The notes under the pieces are model-generated. The model had not been told where the DNA came from and did no database searches. It saw only the letters and a program-made list of their open reading frames with translations. A program made the position numbers and the translations under genes. A stretch of 64,000 bases of DNA from Sinorhizobium americanum. Its GTDB lineage: Bacteria; Pseudomonadota; Alphaproteobacteria; Rhizobiales; Rhizobiaceae. Of the stretch, positions 8,227 through 17,218 are shown in pieces (position 1 is the stretch's first letter; the number at the start of each line of letters is the position of its first letter). The stretch spans positions 248,001-312,000 of the forward strand of contig NZ_LNQC01000081.1 of NCBI RefSeq assembly GCF_001651855.1, given 5' to 3'.

Positions 8227-8895
8227 ATGGCAAACCAGGACGACAGCTTTATCCGCGAGGTGAATGAAGAACTCCGCTCAGATCAGATGAAAGCCGTCTG
8301 GACGCGGTTCGGTGGCGTCATCATCGGGATCGCGGCACTCATCGTCCTCGGTACCGTCGGCAAGGTCGGCTACGACTATTGGCAGGAGAGTTCCTCGTCG
8401 CAGTCGGGAGACGCCTTTCTCGTAGCCCTTGATCTTGCCAAGGAAAACAAGTCGGAGGAGGCGCTTGCCGCACTCACCAAGCTGGAGCAGGAGGGCTACG
8501 GCTCCTATCCGGTTCTCGCACGACTGCGCGCGGCGACGCTGCAGGCTCAGAAGGGCGAAACCGATGCGGCTGTCGCGGCGTTCTCCGAGGTCGGCAAGGA
8601 CACGCGCATTCCCGCCGCACTCCGCGATGCGGCGCGGCTGCGCGCGGCTTACCTGCTCATCGATGCAGGCACCTACGATCAGGTCTCGGCCGAGGTCGAA
8701 CAGCTGGCGGTGCCGCAGAACGCCATGCGCCATTCGGCGCGCGAGGCGCTCGGCCTTGCTGCGTACAAGGCGGGTGATTACGCCAAGGCGAAGGGCTGGT
8801 TCCAGCAGATCGCCGACGATACCGAAAGCCCGCGCGGCGTCGTCAACCGGGCGCAGATGCTGCTCGACGTGATTGCGGCGAGCGGCAAAGCTTGA
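8227..8895 (+). CDS. YfgM-like TPR protein, inner-membrane anchored
   Basis: This 222-residue protein starts at ATG 8227 (MANQDDSFIREVNEELRSDQ). It has a short cytoplasmic head, one membrane helix at about residues 26-45 (VIIGIAALIVLGTVGKVGY), then a periplasmic tetratricopeptide-like region built of Ala-rich helix pairs. This is the architecture of YfgM (TPR_21), a SecYEG-associated periplasmic chaperone partner. It lies 10 bp before der; a YfgM-like gene next to der is a widely conserved arrangement (in enterobacteria with bamB between). A BamB gene is not present here. Confidence 0.85.
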   Translation: MANQDDSFIREVNEELRSDQMKAVWTRFGGVIIGIAALIVLGTVGKVGYDYWQESSSSQSGDAFLVALDLAKENKSEEALAALTKLEQEGYGSYPVLARLRAATLQAQKGETDAAVAAFSEVGKDTRIPAALRDAARLRAAYLLIDAGTYDQVSAEVEQLAVPQNAMRHSAREALGLAAYKAGDYAKAKGWFQQIADDTESPRGVVNRAQMLLDVIAASGKA

Positions 8896-8905
8896 GGCTT
8901 CTGAT

Positions 8906-10330
8906 ATGAGTTTCACCGTCGCCATCGTCGGGCGTCCCAATGTCGGCAAGTCGACCTTGTTCAACCGCCTGGTTGGCAAGAAGCTGGCGCTCGTCGACGA
9001 CACGCCGGGGGTCACGCGCGACCGGCGGCCCGGCGACGCGAAGCTCGTCGACCTGAAATTCCGCATTATCGATACGGCCGGTCTCGAGCAATCGGCGCCC
9101 GACAGCCTGCAGGGGCGAATGTGGGCGCAAACCGAACAGGCGATCGACGAGGCGGATCTGTCGCTGTTCGTCATCGACGCCAAGGCCGGCCTGACGCCGG
9201 CCGATGAGACGCTTGCCGAAATGCTGCGCCGCCGCGGCAAACCGGTTATCGTCGTCGCCAACAAGTCGGAGGCGCGCGGCTCGGATGGCGGCTTCTACGA
9301 TGCCTTCACGCTCGGCCTCGGCGATCCGTGCCCGATCTCGGCCGAGCACGGCCAGGGCATGCTCGACCTGCGGGACGCGATCGTCGCCGCACTCGGCGAG
9401 GATAGGGCGTTTCCGCCGGCCGAGGACGTCGCCGAGACCGATGTCGATATCCGCCCGACGGGGGCAGGCGAGGACGAAGAGGCGGAACCCGCCTATGACG
9501 AAACCAAGCCGCTGCGCGTCGCGATCGTCGGCCGGCCGAATGCCGGCAAATCGACGCTGATCAACCGCTTCCTCGGCGAGGACCGGCTGCTGACCGGCCC
9601 CGAGGCCGGCATTACCCGCGACTCGATCTCGGTCGAGTGGGATTGGCGCGGCCGCACGATCAAGATGTTCGACACGGCCGGCATGCGCCGCAAGGCGAAG
9701 GTCCAGGAGAAGCTCGAGAAGCTTTCGGTCGCCGATGCGCTCCGCGCCATCCGCTTTGCCGAGACGGTCGTTATCGTCTTCGACGCGACGATCCCCTTCG
9801 AGAAGCAAGACCTGCAGATCGTCGATCTGGTGCTGCGCGAGGGACGTGCGGCCGTGCTCGCTTTCAACAAATGGGATCTGGTCGAGAACTGGCAGACGGT
9901 GCTTGCGGATCTGCGCGAAAAGACCGAACGGCTGCTGCCGCAGGCCCGCGGCATCCGCGCCGTGCCGATCTCCGGCCATACGGGCTACGGTCTCGACCGG
10001 CTGATGCAGGCGATCATCGAGACGGACAAGGTCTGGAACCGGCGGATCTCGACGGCGCGGCTCAACCGCTGGCTGGAATCGCAGCAGGTGCAGCACCCGC
10101 CGCCGGCCGTCTCCGGCCGCCGCCTGAAGCTCAAATACATGACCCAGGTGAAGGCCCGCCCGCCGGGCTTCATGATTTCCTGCACGCGCCCCGAAGCGGT
10201 GCCGGAATCCTATATCCGCTATCTGATCAACGGCTTGCGCAACGATTTCGACATGCCGGGCGTGCCGATCCGCGTCCATTTCCGGGCTTCGGACAATCCT
10301 TACGAATCGAAGGCGCGCAAGAGGCGGTGA
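8906..10330 (+). CDS. der: Ribosome-assembly GTPase Der (EngA)
   Basis: This 474-residue essential GTPase has two tandem G domains. The first carries GRPNVGKST at residues 9-17, DDTPGVTRD as switch I and NKSE in the NKxD position; the second carries GRPNAGKST at about residue 210, DTAGMRRKAKV and NKWD. An acidic linker joins the domains (GEDEEAEPAYDE) and a KH-like domain ends the protein with a basic tail (ARKRR). It acts in maturation of the 50S subunit. ATG 8906 gives the expected start MSFTVAIVGRP. The gene is probably co-transcribed with the YfgM-like gene 10 bp upstream. Confidence 0.97.
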   Translation: MSFTVAIVGRPNVGKSTLFNRLVGKKLALVDDTPGVTRDRRPGDAKLVDLKFRIIDTAGLEQSAPDSLQGRMWAQTEQAIDEADLSLFVIDAKAGLTPADETLAEMLRRRGKPVIVVANKSEARGSDGGFYDAFTLGLGDPCPISAEHGQGMLDLRDAIVAALGEDRAFPPAEDVAETDVDIRPTGAGEDEEAEPAYDETKPLRVAIVGRPNAGKSTLINRFLGEDRLLTGPEAGITRDSISVEWDWRGRTIKMFDTAGMRRKAKVQEKLEKLSVADALRAIRFAETVVIVFDATIPFEKQDLQIVDLVLREGRAAVLAFNKWDLVENWQTVLADLREKTERLLPQARGIRAVPISGHTGYGLDRLMQAIIETDKVWNRRISTARLNRWLESQQVQHPPPAVSGRRLKLKYMTQVKARPPGFMISCTRPEAVPESYIRYLINGLRNDFDMPGVPIRVHFRASDNPYESKARKRR

Positions 10331-10352
10331 TTGGCTGTTTAGGCCGGGATCG

Positions 10353-10462
10353 CCCCTCATCCGGCTGCCGCCACCTTCTCCCCCGCAAGCGGGGCGAAGG
10401 GACTTGTGGCGGCGCCTCCAGTCCCCTCTCCCCGCGTGCGGGGAGAGGGTTAGGGTGAGGGG
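10353..10462. repeat. RIME-like intergenic mosaic element
   Basis: The element runs from CCCCTCATCCGGCTGCCG to GGGTGAGGGG and contains two GC-rich palindromes (CCCCGCAAGCGGGG, and CCCTCTCCCCGCGTGCGGGG with its complement). It matches the rhizobial intergenic mosaic repeat pattern seen at several other places here. It fills the gap between convergent der and kdgK, and its last base touches the kdgK stop codon. Confidence 0.75.
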
Positions 10463-11392
10463 CTATTCTCGATCCGGCCCACCAGGCAACTTCTCCCGCT
10501 CCACCAGCGCGCCGTGATGGCCGATCACCGCTGCGGCGACGTGCGCGGCGAAGGCGGCGGCTTCAGCCGGGCTGTCGCCGGCGGCGAGGCGAGCGAGGAA
10601 CGAACCGTTGAAACTGTCCCCGGCGCTGGTGGTGTCGACGATGCGGGCAACGGGTGCTGCCGGGATATGCAGGCGCTCCTCCCCGCCGAACTGGAGAGTG
10701 ACGCCGTTGGCGCCGTCCTTGACGGCGATGTCGGCCACGCCGAGCGCATGGTATCGTTCGATCGTGCTGCCGACGGATGCATCGCCGAAATGCGTTGCCT
10801 CGTCGTCGAAACTCGGCAGCAGCAGCGTCGCCGCCCGCGCGCCCGCCTCGATGGTTGCGCGCATCCGTGCCACGTCGTCCCAGAGGCGCGGGCGGATATT
10901 CGGATCGAACACCACGCGCTTGCCGGTCGCCTTCGCCCGCCGCAGTTCCGACAGCAAGGTTTCGACCGCATCGGCAGCAAGGATTGCAAGCGTGATCCCG
11001 GAGAAGAAGACCACGTCCGCCGAACCGATCGCCGTCCTTAGCCGATCCGGGTCGTCGGCAAGCAGCTTCGCGGCGGAAGTTGAGCGCCAGTAGGAGAAGC
11101 TGCGCTCCCCTTCCTTCAGATGGATCATGTAGAGGCCCGGCATGCGGCCCTCGATCCGGGCGATATGCGCTGTGCCGACCCCGGTCCCCTCGATGAATGA
11201 CAGCATCTCGTCGGAGACGACATCGGTGCCGACGGCGGTCAGATACTCGACGGTCCATCCGGCCGGTGCGAACAGACGCGCGTAATAGGCGGTGTTGAAG
11301 GTGTCGCCCGCATAGCCCTTGCGCAGCATGCCGCCTTCCACCTGCATCAGTTCGACCATGCATTCGCCGATTGAAAGCATGCTGCCCGCCAT
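10463..11392 (-). CDS. kdgK: PfkB-family sugar kinase, probable 2-keto-3-deoxygluconate kinase
   Basis: This 309-residue ribokinase-family enzyme has GECMVELMQVEGG at the N-terminus, a substrate-loop region GYAGDTFNTAYYAR typical of KDG kinases, VVFDPNIRPRLW, and the C-terminal signature DTTSAGDSFNGSF holding the catalytic Asp. KdgK phosphorylates 2-keto-3-deoxygluconate for the Entner-Doudoroff route. The start at 11392 is chosen because GGAGGA precedes it; ATGs at 11410 and 11380 are alternatives. It is divergent from the alpha-glucosidase gene, with about 145 bp between. Its 3' end abuts a RIME-like repeat. Confidence 0.82.
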   Translation of the reverse strand: MAGSMLSIGECMVELMQVEGGMLRKGYAGDTFNTAYYARLFAPAGWTVEYLTAVGTDVVSDEMLSFIEGTGVGTAHIARIEGRMPGLYMIHLKEGERSFSYWRSTSAAKLLADDPDRLRTAIGSADVVFFSGITLAILAADAVETLLSELRRAKATGKRVVFDPNIRPRLWDDVARMRATIEAGARAATLLLPSFDDEATHFGDASVGSTIERYHALGVADIAVKDGANGVTLQFGGEERLHIPAAPVARIVDTTSAGDSFNGSFLARLAAGDSPAEAAAFAAHVAAAVIGHHGALVEREKLPGGPDRE

Positions 11393-11537
11393 CCGCTCTT
11401 CCTCCGCCATCGGTGTCGCCGCCAATGGGTTAGCGATCTGTCGGCTTCGCAGCAAGCGAATGTTGCGCGCGCCGTTTACTCGGTGAAATCGCGGCGATAC
11501 ATCTTTCGTGCAGCAGCAGGAACAGCGGGGTATGCGG

Positions 11538-13184
11538 ATGGCGGTCGGAACGGGGTCTGGGGACGATTGGTGGCGCGGCGCGGTGGTCTATCAGGTCTAT
11601 CCGCGTTCCTTCCAGGATACGGATGGCGATGGCATCGGTGATCTTCGCGGGGTGACCCGACGTCTTCCCCATATCGCCTCGCTCGGCGTCGACGCCATCT
11701 GGCTGTCGCCCTTCTTCAGGTCGCCGCAGGCGGACATGGGCTACGACGTCTCGGACTATTGCGACGTCGACCCGATGTTCGGCTCGCTTGCCGATTTCGA
11801 CGCCATGATGGCGGAGGCGCACCGGCTGGGACTGAAAGTGATCATCGACCAGGTGATCTCGCACACCTCCGACCGGCATCCCTGGTTCGTCGAGAGCCGC
11901 TCGAGCCGCACCAATGCCAAGGCGGACTGGTTCGTCTGGGCCGATCCGAAGCCGGACGGTACGGCGCCGAACAACTGGCTTTCGATCTTCGGCGGCCCGG
12001 CCTGGGAATGGGACGGGGTGCGCCGGCAATACTACATGCACAACTTCCTGACGTCGCAGCCGGACCTCAATTTCCATCATCCCGAGGTCCAGGAGGCACT
12101 GCTCGATACGGTGCGCTTCTGGCTGGATCGCGGCGTCGACGGCTTCCGGCTCGACACCGTCAACTTCTATTTCCACGACCGGCATTTGCGGGACAATCCG
12201 CCGCTGGTGCCGGACCCGGATGCGACCAGCCAAGACGCACCCGAGGTCAATCCCTACGGGATGCAGGATCACCTCTACGACAAGACCCAACCGGAGAATA
12301 TTGCCTTCATGCAGCGTTTGCGGGTGTTGCTCGACAGATATGGCGGCCGCACGACGGTGGGCGAGGTCGGCGATGGCGCCCGGTCGCTGAAGACGGTTGC
12401 CGCCTATACGAGCGGTGGCGACAAGCTGCACATGTGCTACACCTTCGACCTGCTCGGCCCGGAACTCTCGGCACGCCATATCCGGCGATGCGTCGAGAAT
12501 TTCCAGGCGATCGTCACCGACGGCTGGGTCTGCTGGGCGTTCTCCAACCACGACGTCATGCGCCATGTCAGCCGCTTTGCGCTCCGCGCGGCGGATCGGG
12601 AACGGCTGGCGAAACTCGCTATCTCCCTGCTCGCCAGCCTGCGCGGCTCGATCTGCCTCTACCAGGGCGAGGAATTGGGCCTGCCGGAGGCGGAACTCAC
12701 TTACGAGGAATTGCGCGACCCCTACGGCATCCGCTTCTGGCCGGCCTTCAAGGGCCGCGACGGCTGCCGGACGCCGATGGTCTGGGAAAGGGATGAGGCG
12801 AATGCCGGCTTTTCCGCCGGTTTTCCCTGGCTGCCGGTGCGCGAGGAACAGCGTGCCTTGGCGGTCGATGCCCAGGAGGGCGTCGCGGGCTCGGTGCTCG
12901 AGCATTATCGCGCTACGCTCGCTTTCCGTCGCGCCCACGCGGCCCTCCTAGACGGCGACATGGCGTTCCTAGCGACCAACCAGGATGTGCTGGCTTTCAC
13001 AAGGGAGAAGAACGGCGAACGGCTGCTTTTCGTCTTCAACCTGACGGGGGAGCCGCAAACGGTTCAGCTCGCCGCCGACATGGATGTCGCTGAAGTGCTG
13101 CCAATGCCGGAATTTGCGCCCGAGTTAGCTGACAGTGCGATCAAGCTTGCTGCATTCGACGTGTTCTGTGGACGGCTGGGGTGA
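11538..13184 (+). CDS. GH13 alpha-glucosidase (oligo-1,6-glucosidase type)
   Basis: This cytoplasmic glycoside hydrolase of about 548 residues cleaves alpha-glucosides. It begins with WWRGAVVYQVYPRSFQDTDG, the family-13 start, and has a Ca-like DTDGDGIGDL motif. The catalytic regions are visible: DGFRLDTVNF (nucleophile Asp), VGEVGDG (acid/base Glu) and FSNHDV (transition-state Asp). In S. meliloti the related AglA works with an AglEFG importer, but no importer genes lie here. ATG 11538 is preferred because GGGG lies about 7 bases upstream; ATGs at 11508 and 11532 are in frame. It is divergent from kdgK, and a shared regulator is possible but no operator is evident. Confidence 0.88.
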   Translation: MAVGTGSGDDWWRGAVVYQVYPRSFQDTDGDGIGDLRGVTRRLPHIASLGVDAIWLSPFFRSPQADMGYDVSDYCDVDPMFGSLADFDAMMAEAHRLGLKVIIDQVISHTSDRHPWFVESRSSRTNAKADWFVWADPKPDGTAPNNWLSIFGGPAWEWDGVRRQYYMHNFLTSQPDLNFHHPEVQEALLDTVRFWLDRGVDGFRLDTVNFYFHDRHLRDNPPLVPDPDATSQDAPEVNPYGMQDHLYDKTQPENIAFMQRLRVLLDRYGGRTTVGEVGDGARSLKTVAAYTSGGDKLHMCYTFDLLGPELSARHIRRCVENFQAIVTDGWVCWAFSNHDVMRHVSRFALRAADRERLAKLAISLLASLRGSICLYQGEELGLPEAELTYEELRDPYGIRFWPAFKGRDGCRTPMVWERDEANAGFSAGFPWLPVREEQRALAVDAQEGVAGSVLEHYRATLAFRRAHAALLDGDMAFLATNQDVLAFTREKNGERLLFVFNLTGEPQTVQLAADMDVAEVLPMPEFAPELADSAIKLAAFDVFCGRLG

Positions 13185-13200
13185 GCGGCCCCTCTTTCCC

Positions 13201-13357
13201 CTGTCATCCTCGGCCTTGAGCCGAGGATCCAGCCACGAGGCCGCAAAGCCGAACTGGGGCTCCCAATTTCTCGGGCGTCATGTTTGGTCGCGCGATCCTC
13301 CTGTGTCGTGCGTCAAGATTTGCGCCTGGATCCTCGGCTCAAGGCCGAGGATGACGG
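13201..13357. repeat. Nested inverted repeat pair
   Basis: A roughly 31-bp unit at 13202-13233 (TGTCATCCTCGGCCTTGAGC...) recurs in inverted orientation at 13324-13357, with about 90 bp between. Each unit is itself a palindrome (CCTCGGCCTTGAGCCGAGG). The repeat lies between the convergent ends of the alpha-glucosidase and ade genes. It may act as a bidirectional mRNA-end hairpin. The rest of the gap to 13458 holds no gene. Confidence 0.6.
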
Positions 13358-13458
13358 AGCAAGAGGAGACGGCGGTGCCAGTAGGCTCAAGATGGCGGCT
13401 GGCGAGCGAACTATTGGAGAAACGGGGCAAGTTGGGCGATGACGGCCCGCAGCCAAAC

Positions 13459-15156
13459 TCAGCCAATCAGCGCAAACTTGTCCACATCCACCAGCCCGCG
13501 GTCCGAAATCTTCAGGTGCGGGATCACCGGCAGCGGCAGGAAGGCGAGTTGCAGGAAAGGCTCCTCCAGCGTCGCGCCGAGTGCGAAGGCGGCCTGGCGC
13601 AGATGGTGGAGGATGTCGCGCACCCGCTCGTAGGGTTCGAGGCTCATCAGTCCAGCGATCGGCAGGGCGATCTCGCCGGTCACCCGACCGTCTTCGACCA
13701 CGACGAAACCGCCCCTGATCACGCCGAGCCGATTGGCGGCAAGCGCCATATCTTCGTCGCTGACACCGACGACGCAGATATTGTGGCTGTCATGGCCGAC
13801 GGTGGAGGCGATCGCGCCCTTCTTCAGGCCGAAGCCCTGAACGAAGCCGTTGGCATGGTTGCCGTTGATGCCGTGTCGCTCGATGACGGCGACCTTGATG
13901 ATGTCGCGGCCGAGATCGGGCCCTGTCTGGTTACCCTCGGTCGGCAGCCGAAAGCGGCGATGCTCGGTGATGATCTTGCCCGGCAGCACGCCGATCACCG
14001 AGGTCTCGCCCTCGCTGTAGGGCACGGCAAAATCGGCCGCCTTGACCTCGCGCGCCCTGACGCTGTCGAGCCCCACCGGTTCGATCGGCTTGCGGCGGGC
14101 AAAGAGCGCGCCGGTGACGCGCTTTCCGGCCGAGAAGACCATCTCGGCCTCGCAGTTCTCCAGGCTGTCGACGACGACGAGGTCGGCCCGCCAGCCGGGC
14201 GCGACCAGGCCGCGGTCGCCGAGACCGAAGGCACGCGTTGCCGAGATCGAGGCGGCGCGATAGATCGCCAGCGGCTCGACGCCAGCGGCGATCGCCGTGC
14301 GGATCATATGGTCGAGATGGCCCTGCTCGGCGATGTCGAGCGGATTGCGATCGTCGGTGCAGAGCGCCAGATAAGGCGACAGCCGCTCTGTGATGATCGG
14401 CATCAGGGCATGCAGATCTTTCGACACCGAGCCTTCGCGCACGAGGATGTGCATGCCCTTGCGGATCTTTTCGAGGGCTTCCTCGGCGCTCGTGCACTCG
14501 TGGTCGGTGCGGATGCCGGTTGCGAGGTAACCATTCAGTTCCTTGCCGCGCAACAGCGGCGCATGGCCGTCGATGTGGCCGCCCTGGAAGGCCTCGAGCT
14601 TGGCGAGGCAGACCGGATCCTTGTGGATGACGCCGGGAAAATTCATGAATTCGGCGAGGCCGATCACCTTCGGGTGATGGCGGAAGGGCGTGAGCCGTTC
14701 GATCGGAAGATCGGCACCGGCCGTCTCCAGATGCGTTGCCGGCACGCAGGACGAAAGCTGGACACGGATGTCCATAATCGTTTCCATCGCCGAGTCCAGG
14801 AAGAACTGGATGCCCTCGGTGCCGAGCACGTTGGCGATCTCGTGCGGGTCGCAGATCGCCGTAGTGATGCCGAGCGGCAGGACGCAACGGTCGAATTCGT
14901 GCGGGGTGACGAGCGAGGATTCGATGTGCAGATGCGTGTCGATGAAGCCGGGGACGACGATGCGGCCGGAGACGTCGATCTCCTCGCGTCCCTCGTAGTC
15001 GCCGCAAGTGCCGACAATCCGATCGCCGGAGATGGCAATGTCGGAAGCGACGAGTTCGCCGGTGACGAGATCGAAGAACCGCCCGCCCTTGAGCACGATG
15101 TCGGCCGGCTTGCGGCCAACGCCCTGATCGATCAACCGGCCCAACGTTTCGGACAT
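13459..15156 (-). CDS. ade: Adenine deaminase
   Basis: This 565-residue amidohydrolase converts adenine to hypoxanthine plus ammonia in purine salvage. The metal-site signature DTHLHIESSLVTPHEFDRC is followed by AICDPHEIANVLG, and LCTDDRNP supplies the later catalytic Asp region; the C-terminal domain holds HDSHNICVVGVSDEDM. The length suits the Ade family. ATG 15156 gives MSETLGRLIDQGVG and is chosen over 15231, which would lie in the repeat upstream. It is a single gene, with a short half-RIME (15198-15222) in its 5' region. Confidence 0.92.
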   Translation of the reverse strand: MSETLGRLIDQGVGRKPADIVLKGGRFFDLVTGELVASDIAISGDRIVGTCGDYEGREEIDVSGRIVVPGFIDTHLHIESSLVTPHEFDRCVLPLGITTAICDPHEIANVLGTEGIQFFLDSAMETIMDIRVQLSSCVPATHLETAGADLPIERLTPFRHHPKVIGLAEFMNFPGVIHKDPVCLAKLEAFQGGHIDGHAPLLRGKELNGYLATGIRTDHECTSAEEALEKIRKGMHILVREGSVSKDLHALMPIITERLSPYLALCTDDRNPLDIAEQGHLDHMIRTAIAAGVEPLAIYRAASISATRAFGLGDRGLVAPGWRADLVVVDSLENCEAEMVFSAGKRVTGALFARRKPIEPVGLDSVRAREVKAADFAVPYSEGETSVIGVLPGKIITEHRRFRLPTEGNQTGPDLGRDIIKVAVIERHGINGNHANGFVQGFGLKKGAIASTVGHDSHNICVVGVSDEDMALAANRLGVIRGGFVVVEDGRVTGEIALPIAGLMSLEPYERVRDILHHLRQAAFALGATLEEPFLQLAFLPLPVIPHLKISDRGLVDVDKFALIG

Positions 15157-15197
15157 GCCTGAACCTCGCCCCCTTGCTGCTTTGCCGATGACAATAA

Positions 15198-15222
15198 CCC
15201 TCTCCCCGCAGGCGGGGAAAGG
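15198..15222. repeat. Half RIME-like palindrome
   Basis: CCCTCTCCCCGCAGGCGGGG and the following AAAGGG form one arm-pair of the same palindrome family as the larger elements in this window. It lies between the ade start and the aminotransferase end, with no second half recognisable. Confidence 0.6.
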
Positions 15223-15247
15223 GCTTCGCAAATAACGCCGAGATATC

Positions 15248-16576
15248 TCAGATATTGTTCTTCAGGACGTCGCGCAGCTTGTCGAAGAGTTCGTCGATAT
15301 GGCGCTTTTCGATGATCAGCGGCGGCGACAGCGCGATGATGTCGCCGGTCGTGCGGATCAAAAGGCCTTTTTCGTAGGCCTTCAGGAAGGCAGAGAAGGC
15401 GCGCTTCGTCGGCTCCCCGGCGATCGGCTCGAGCTCGACCGCGCCGATCAGGCCGATGTTGCGGATATCGATCACATGCGGGCAGTCCTTCAGCGAATGC
15501 AATGCCTCTTCCCAGTAGGGGGCGAGTTCGGCGGCGCGTGTCAGCAGACCCTCTTCCTTGTAGGTGTCGAGCGTTCCGAGCGCTGCGGCGGACGCGATCG
15601 GGTTGCCGGAATAGGTATAGCCGTGGAAGAACTCGATCAGATGCTCGGGCCCGGTCATGAAGGCGTCGTGGATTTCCGAGGTGACGAACACTGCGCCCAT
15701 CGGGATCACGCCGTTGGTCAGGCCCTTGGCGGTGGTGATGATATCCGGCTTGACGTCGAAATATTGCGCGGCAAAGGGTGTGCCGAGACGGCCATAGCCG
15801 GTGATGACCTCGTCGAAAATCAACAGAATGCCGTGCTTAGTGCAGATTTCGCGCAGCTTCTGGAGGTAGCCTTTCGGCGGAATGAGCACGCCGGTGGAGC
15901 CGGCGACCGGCTCGACGATGACCGCGGCGACTGTCGAGGCGTCGTGGAGCGTGACGATGCTTTCCAGTTCGCTCGCAAGGTCGGCGCCATGCTCGGGCTC
16001 GCCGCGGGTAAAGGCGTTCTTCCCCGGCAGATGGGTATGCGGCAGGTGGTCGACGCCCGTCAGCAGCGTGCCGAACATCTTTCGGTTGGCGACGATGCCG
16101 CCGACCGAAATGCCGCCGAAATTGACGCCGTGATAGCCGCGTTCGCGGCCGATGAGGCGGAACCGCGAGCCGTTGCCCTTGGCGCGGTGATAGGCGAGCG
16201 CGACTTTCAGCGCGGTATCGACCGATTCCGAACCGGAATTGGTGTAGAGAACATGGTTCAGCCCTTCGGGCGCGATATCGACGAGCCGATTGGCGAGTTC
16301 GAAGGCCTTCGGATGGCCGAGCTGAAAGGCCGGCGCATAGTCGAGTTCGCCCGCCTGTTCGCGGATCGCCTCGGTGATCTTCGGCCGACAGTGGCCGGCA
16401 TTGACGCACCAGAGCCCGGCCGTGCCATCGAGCACCGTGCGACCGTCATGCGTGGTGTAGTACATGTCCTTGGCGCCGACGAAGAGACGCGGCTCCTTCT
16501 TGAACTGCCGGTTGGCGGTGAACGGCATCCAGAAGGCGCGGAGATCGTTCGGGGTGGTGTTCAGGCGGTTCGACAT
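15248..16576 (-). CDS. Class III (omega) aminotransferase
   Basis: This 442-residue PLP enzyme is of the aspartate aminotransferase class III family (omega-amino acid:pyruvate transaminase type). It shows DGTAGLWCVNAGH, YTNSGSESVDTALKVALAY as the PLP-phosphate loop region, LIFDEVITGYGRLG with the pyridine-nitrogen Asp, and TTAKGLTNGVIPMGAV with the Schiff-base Lys. The start MSNRLNTTPNDLRAFWMPFT at 16576 has GAGGAG upstream. The amino donor cannot be fixed from sequence; beta-alanine, taurine or polyamine-type donors are possible. nolR lies just upstream on the same strand but is separated by its own terminator. Confidence 0.88.
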   Translation of the reverse strand: MSNRLNTTPNDLRAFWMPFTANRQFKKEPRLFVGAKDMYYTTHDGRTVLDGTAGLWCVNAGHCRPKITEAIREQAGELDYAPAFQLGHPKAFELANRLVDIAPEGLNHVLYTNSGSESVDTALKVALAYHRAKGNGSRFRLIGRERGYHGVNFGGISVGGIVANRKMFGTLLTGVDHLPHTHLPGKNAFTRGEPEHGADLASELESIVTLHDASTVAAVIVEPVAGSTGVLIPPKGYLQKLREICTKHGILLIFDEVITGYGRLGTPFAAQYFDVKPDIITTAKGLTNGVIPMGAVFVTSEIHDAFMTGPEHLIEFFHGYTYSGNPIASAAALGTLDTYKEEGLLTRAAELAPYWEEALHSLKDCPHVIDIRNIGLIGAVELEPIAGEPTKRAFSAFLKAYEKGLLIRTTGDIIALSPPLIIEKRHIDELFDKLRDVLKNNI

Positions 16577-16686
16577 GTCTGTTCTCCTCGGCGGATCCGG
16601 TCGGCGCAAAACGTCGCCCGGGTTCCGCATTTTTTACCTGTTGGTCAAATTATCAGTGCCCCTGTGAGCGTCAAGCCTGCCGGCGC

Positions 16687-16722
16687 GCAAGAAATAAGCC
16701 CCGCGATTGCTCGTCGGGGCTT
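16687..16722 (-). terminator. Intrinsic terminator of nolR
   Basis: On the minus strand AAGCCCCG and CGGGGCTT pair around an 11-base loop and are followed by ATTTCTTG. It lies 30 bp after the nolR stop and separates nolR from the aminotransferase gene. Confidence 0.75.
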
Positions 16723-16754
16723 TGGCCTTGCAGCTCTTATCGGCGTCTTGGGAG

Positions 16755-17111
16755 TTACGCCGACTTGCGCACGAAGGGCTTTTCAATGACGACGCTCGTC
16801 GCCGCGCCGTAAATCTCCGTGAGTGCGCCCAAAATCCTCATGACGGCCTCGGACGAACTTGAATAGTAGATCGTCTGCGCGTCACGACGGGTGCTAACCA
16901 GATTCTGGGCACGCAACTTCGAGAGGTGCTGGGAAAGAGCCGACTGGCTCAGCCCGACCTTGTTGGCCAATGCGCCTACCGCCATTTCTTCCTTGACCAG
17001 CGAGTCGAGAATGAGCAGGCGTTTTGGATTTGCCATGGCCGAGAGGAAACCGGCTGCTATTTCCGCTTCCTCATGTTTTTCAGGCGAAAGAGGCTGCATT
17101 GCGTGCTCCAT
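16755..17111 (-). CDS. nolR: NolR, ArsR-family nodulation repressor
   Basis: This 118-residue winged-helix protein is NolR by its whole sequence: AAGFLSAMANPKRLLILDSL, then the recognition segment VGLSQSALSQHLSKLRAQNL, the wing STRRDAQTIYYSSSS, and the conserved end VVIEKPFVRKSA. NolR represses nod genes and affects conjugation, exopolysaccharide and symbiosis in Sinorhizobium. The reading frame is intact to the usual C-terminus, unlike the frameshifted allele reported for S. meliloti 1021. A site matching the NolR consensus lies upstream at 17156-17171, which fits autorepression. It is a single-gene unit closed by a terminator. Confidence 0.93.
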   Translation of the reverse strand: MEHAMQPLSPEKHEEAEIAAGFLSAMANPKRLLILDSLVKEEMAVGALANKVGLSQSALSQHLSKLRAQNLVSTRRDAQTIYYSSSSEAVMRILGALTEIYGAATSVVIEKPFVRKSA

Positions 17112-17155
17112 GCGAGAATTACATCACACGTAGTTATGTTTTACGAAGCACGATA

Positions 17156-17171
17156 ATTAGACGTGATGCAT
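17156..17171 (+). promoter_or_regulatory. NolR-box match upstream of nolR
   Basis: ATTAGACGTGATGCAT fits the published NolR consensus (A/T)TTAG-N9-A(T/A) without mismatch. It lies 45 bp upstream of the nolR start codon, where a self-repression operator would be expected. The same gap (17112-17218) should also hold the nolR promoter. Confidence 0.6.
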
Positions 17172-17218
17172 AAAAGGGCAACCACCCACTGCAAGAATTG
17201 GGGGTAGCTAAGTGCCGA

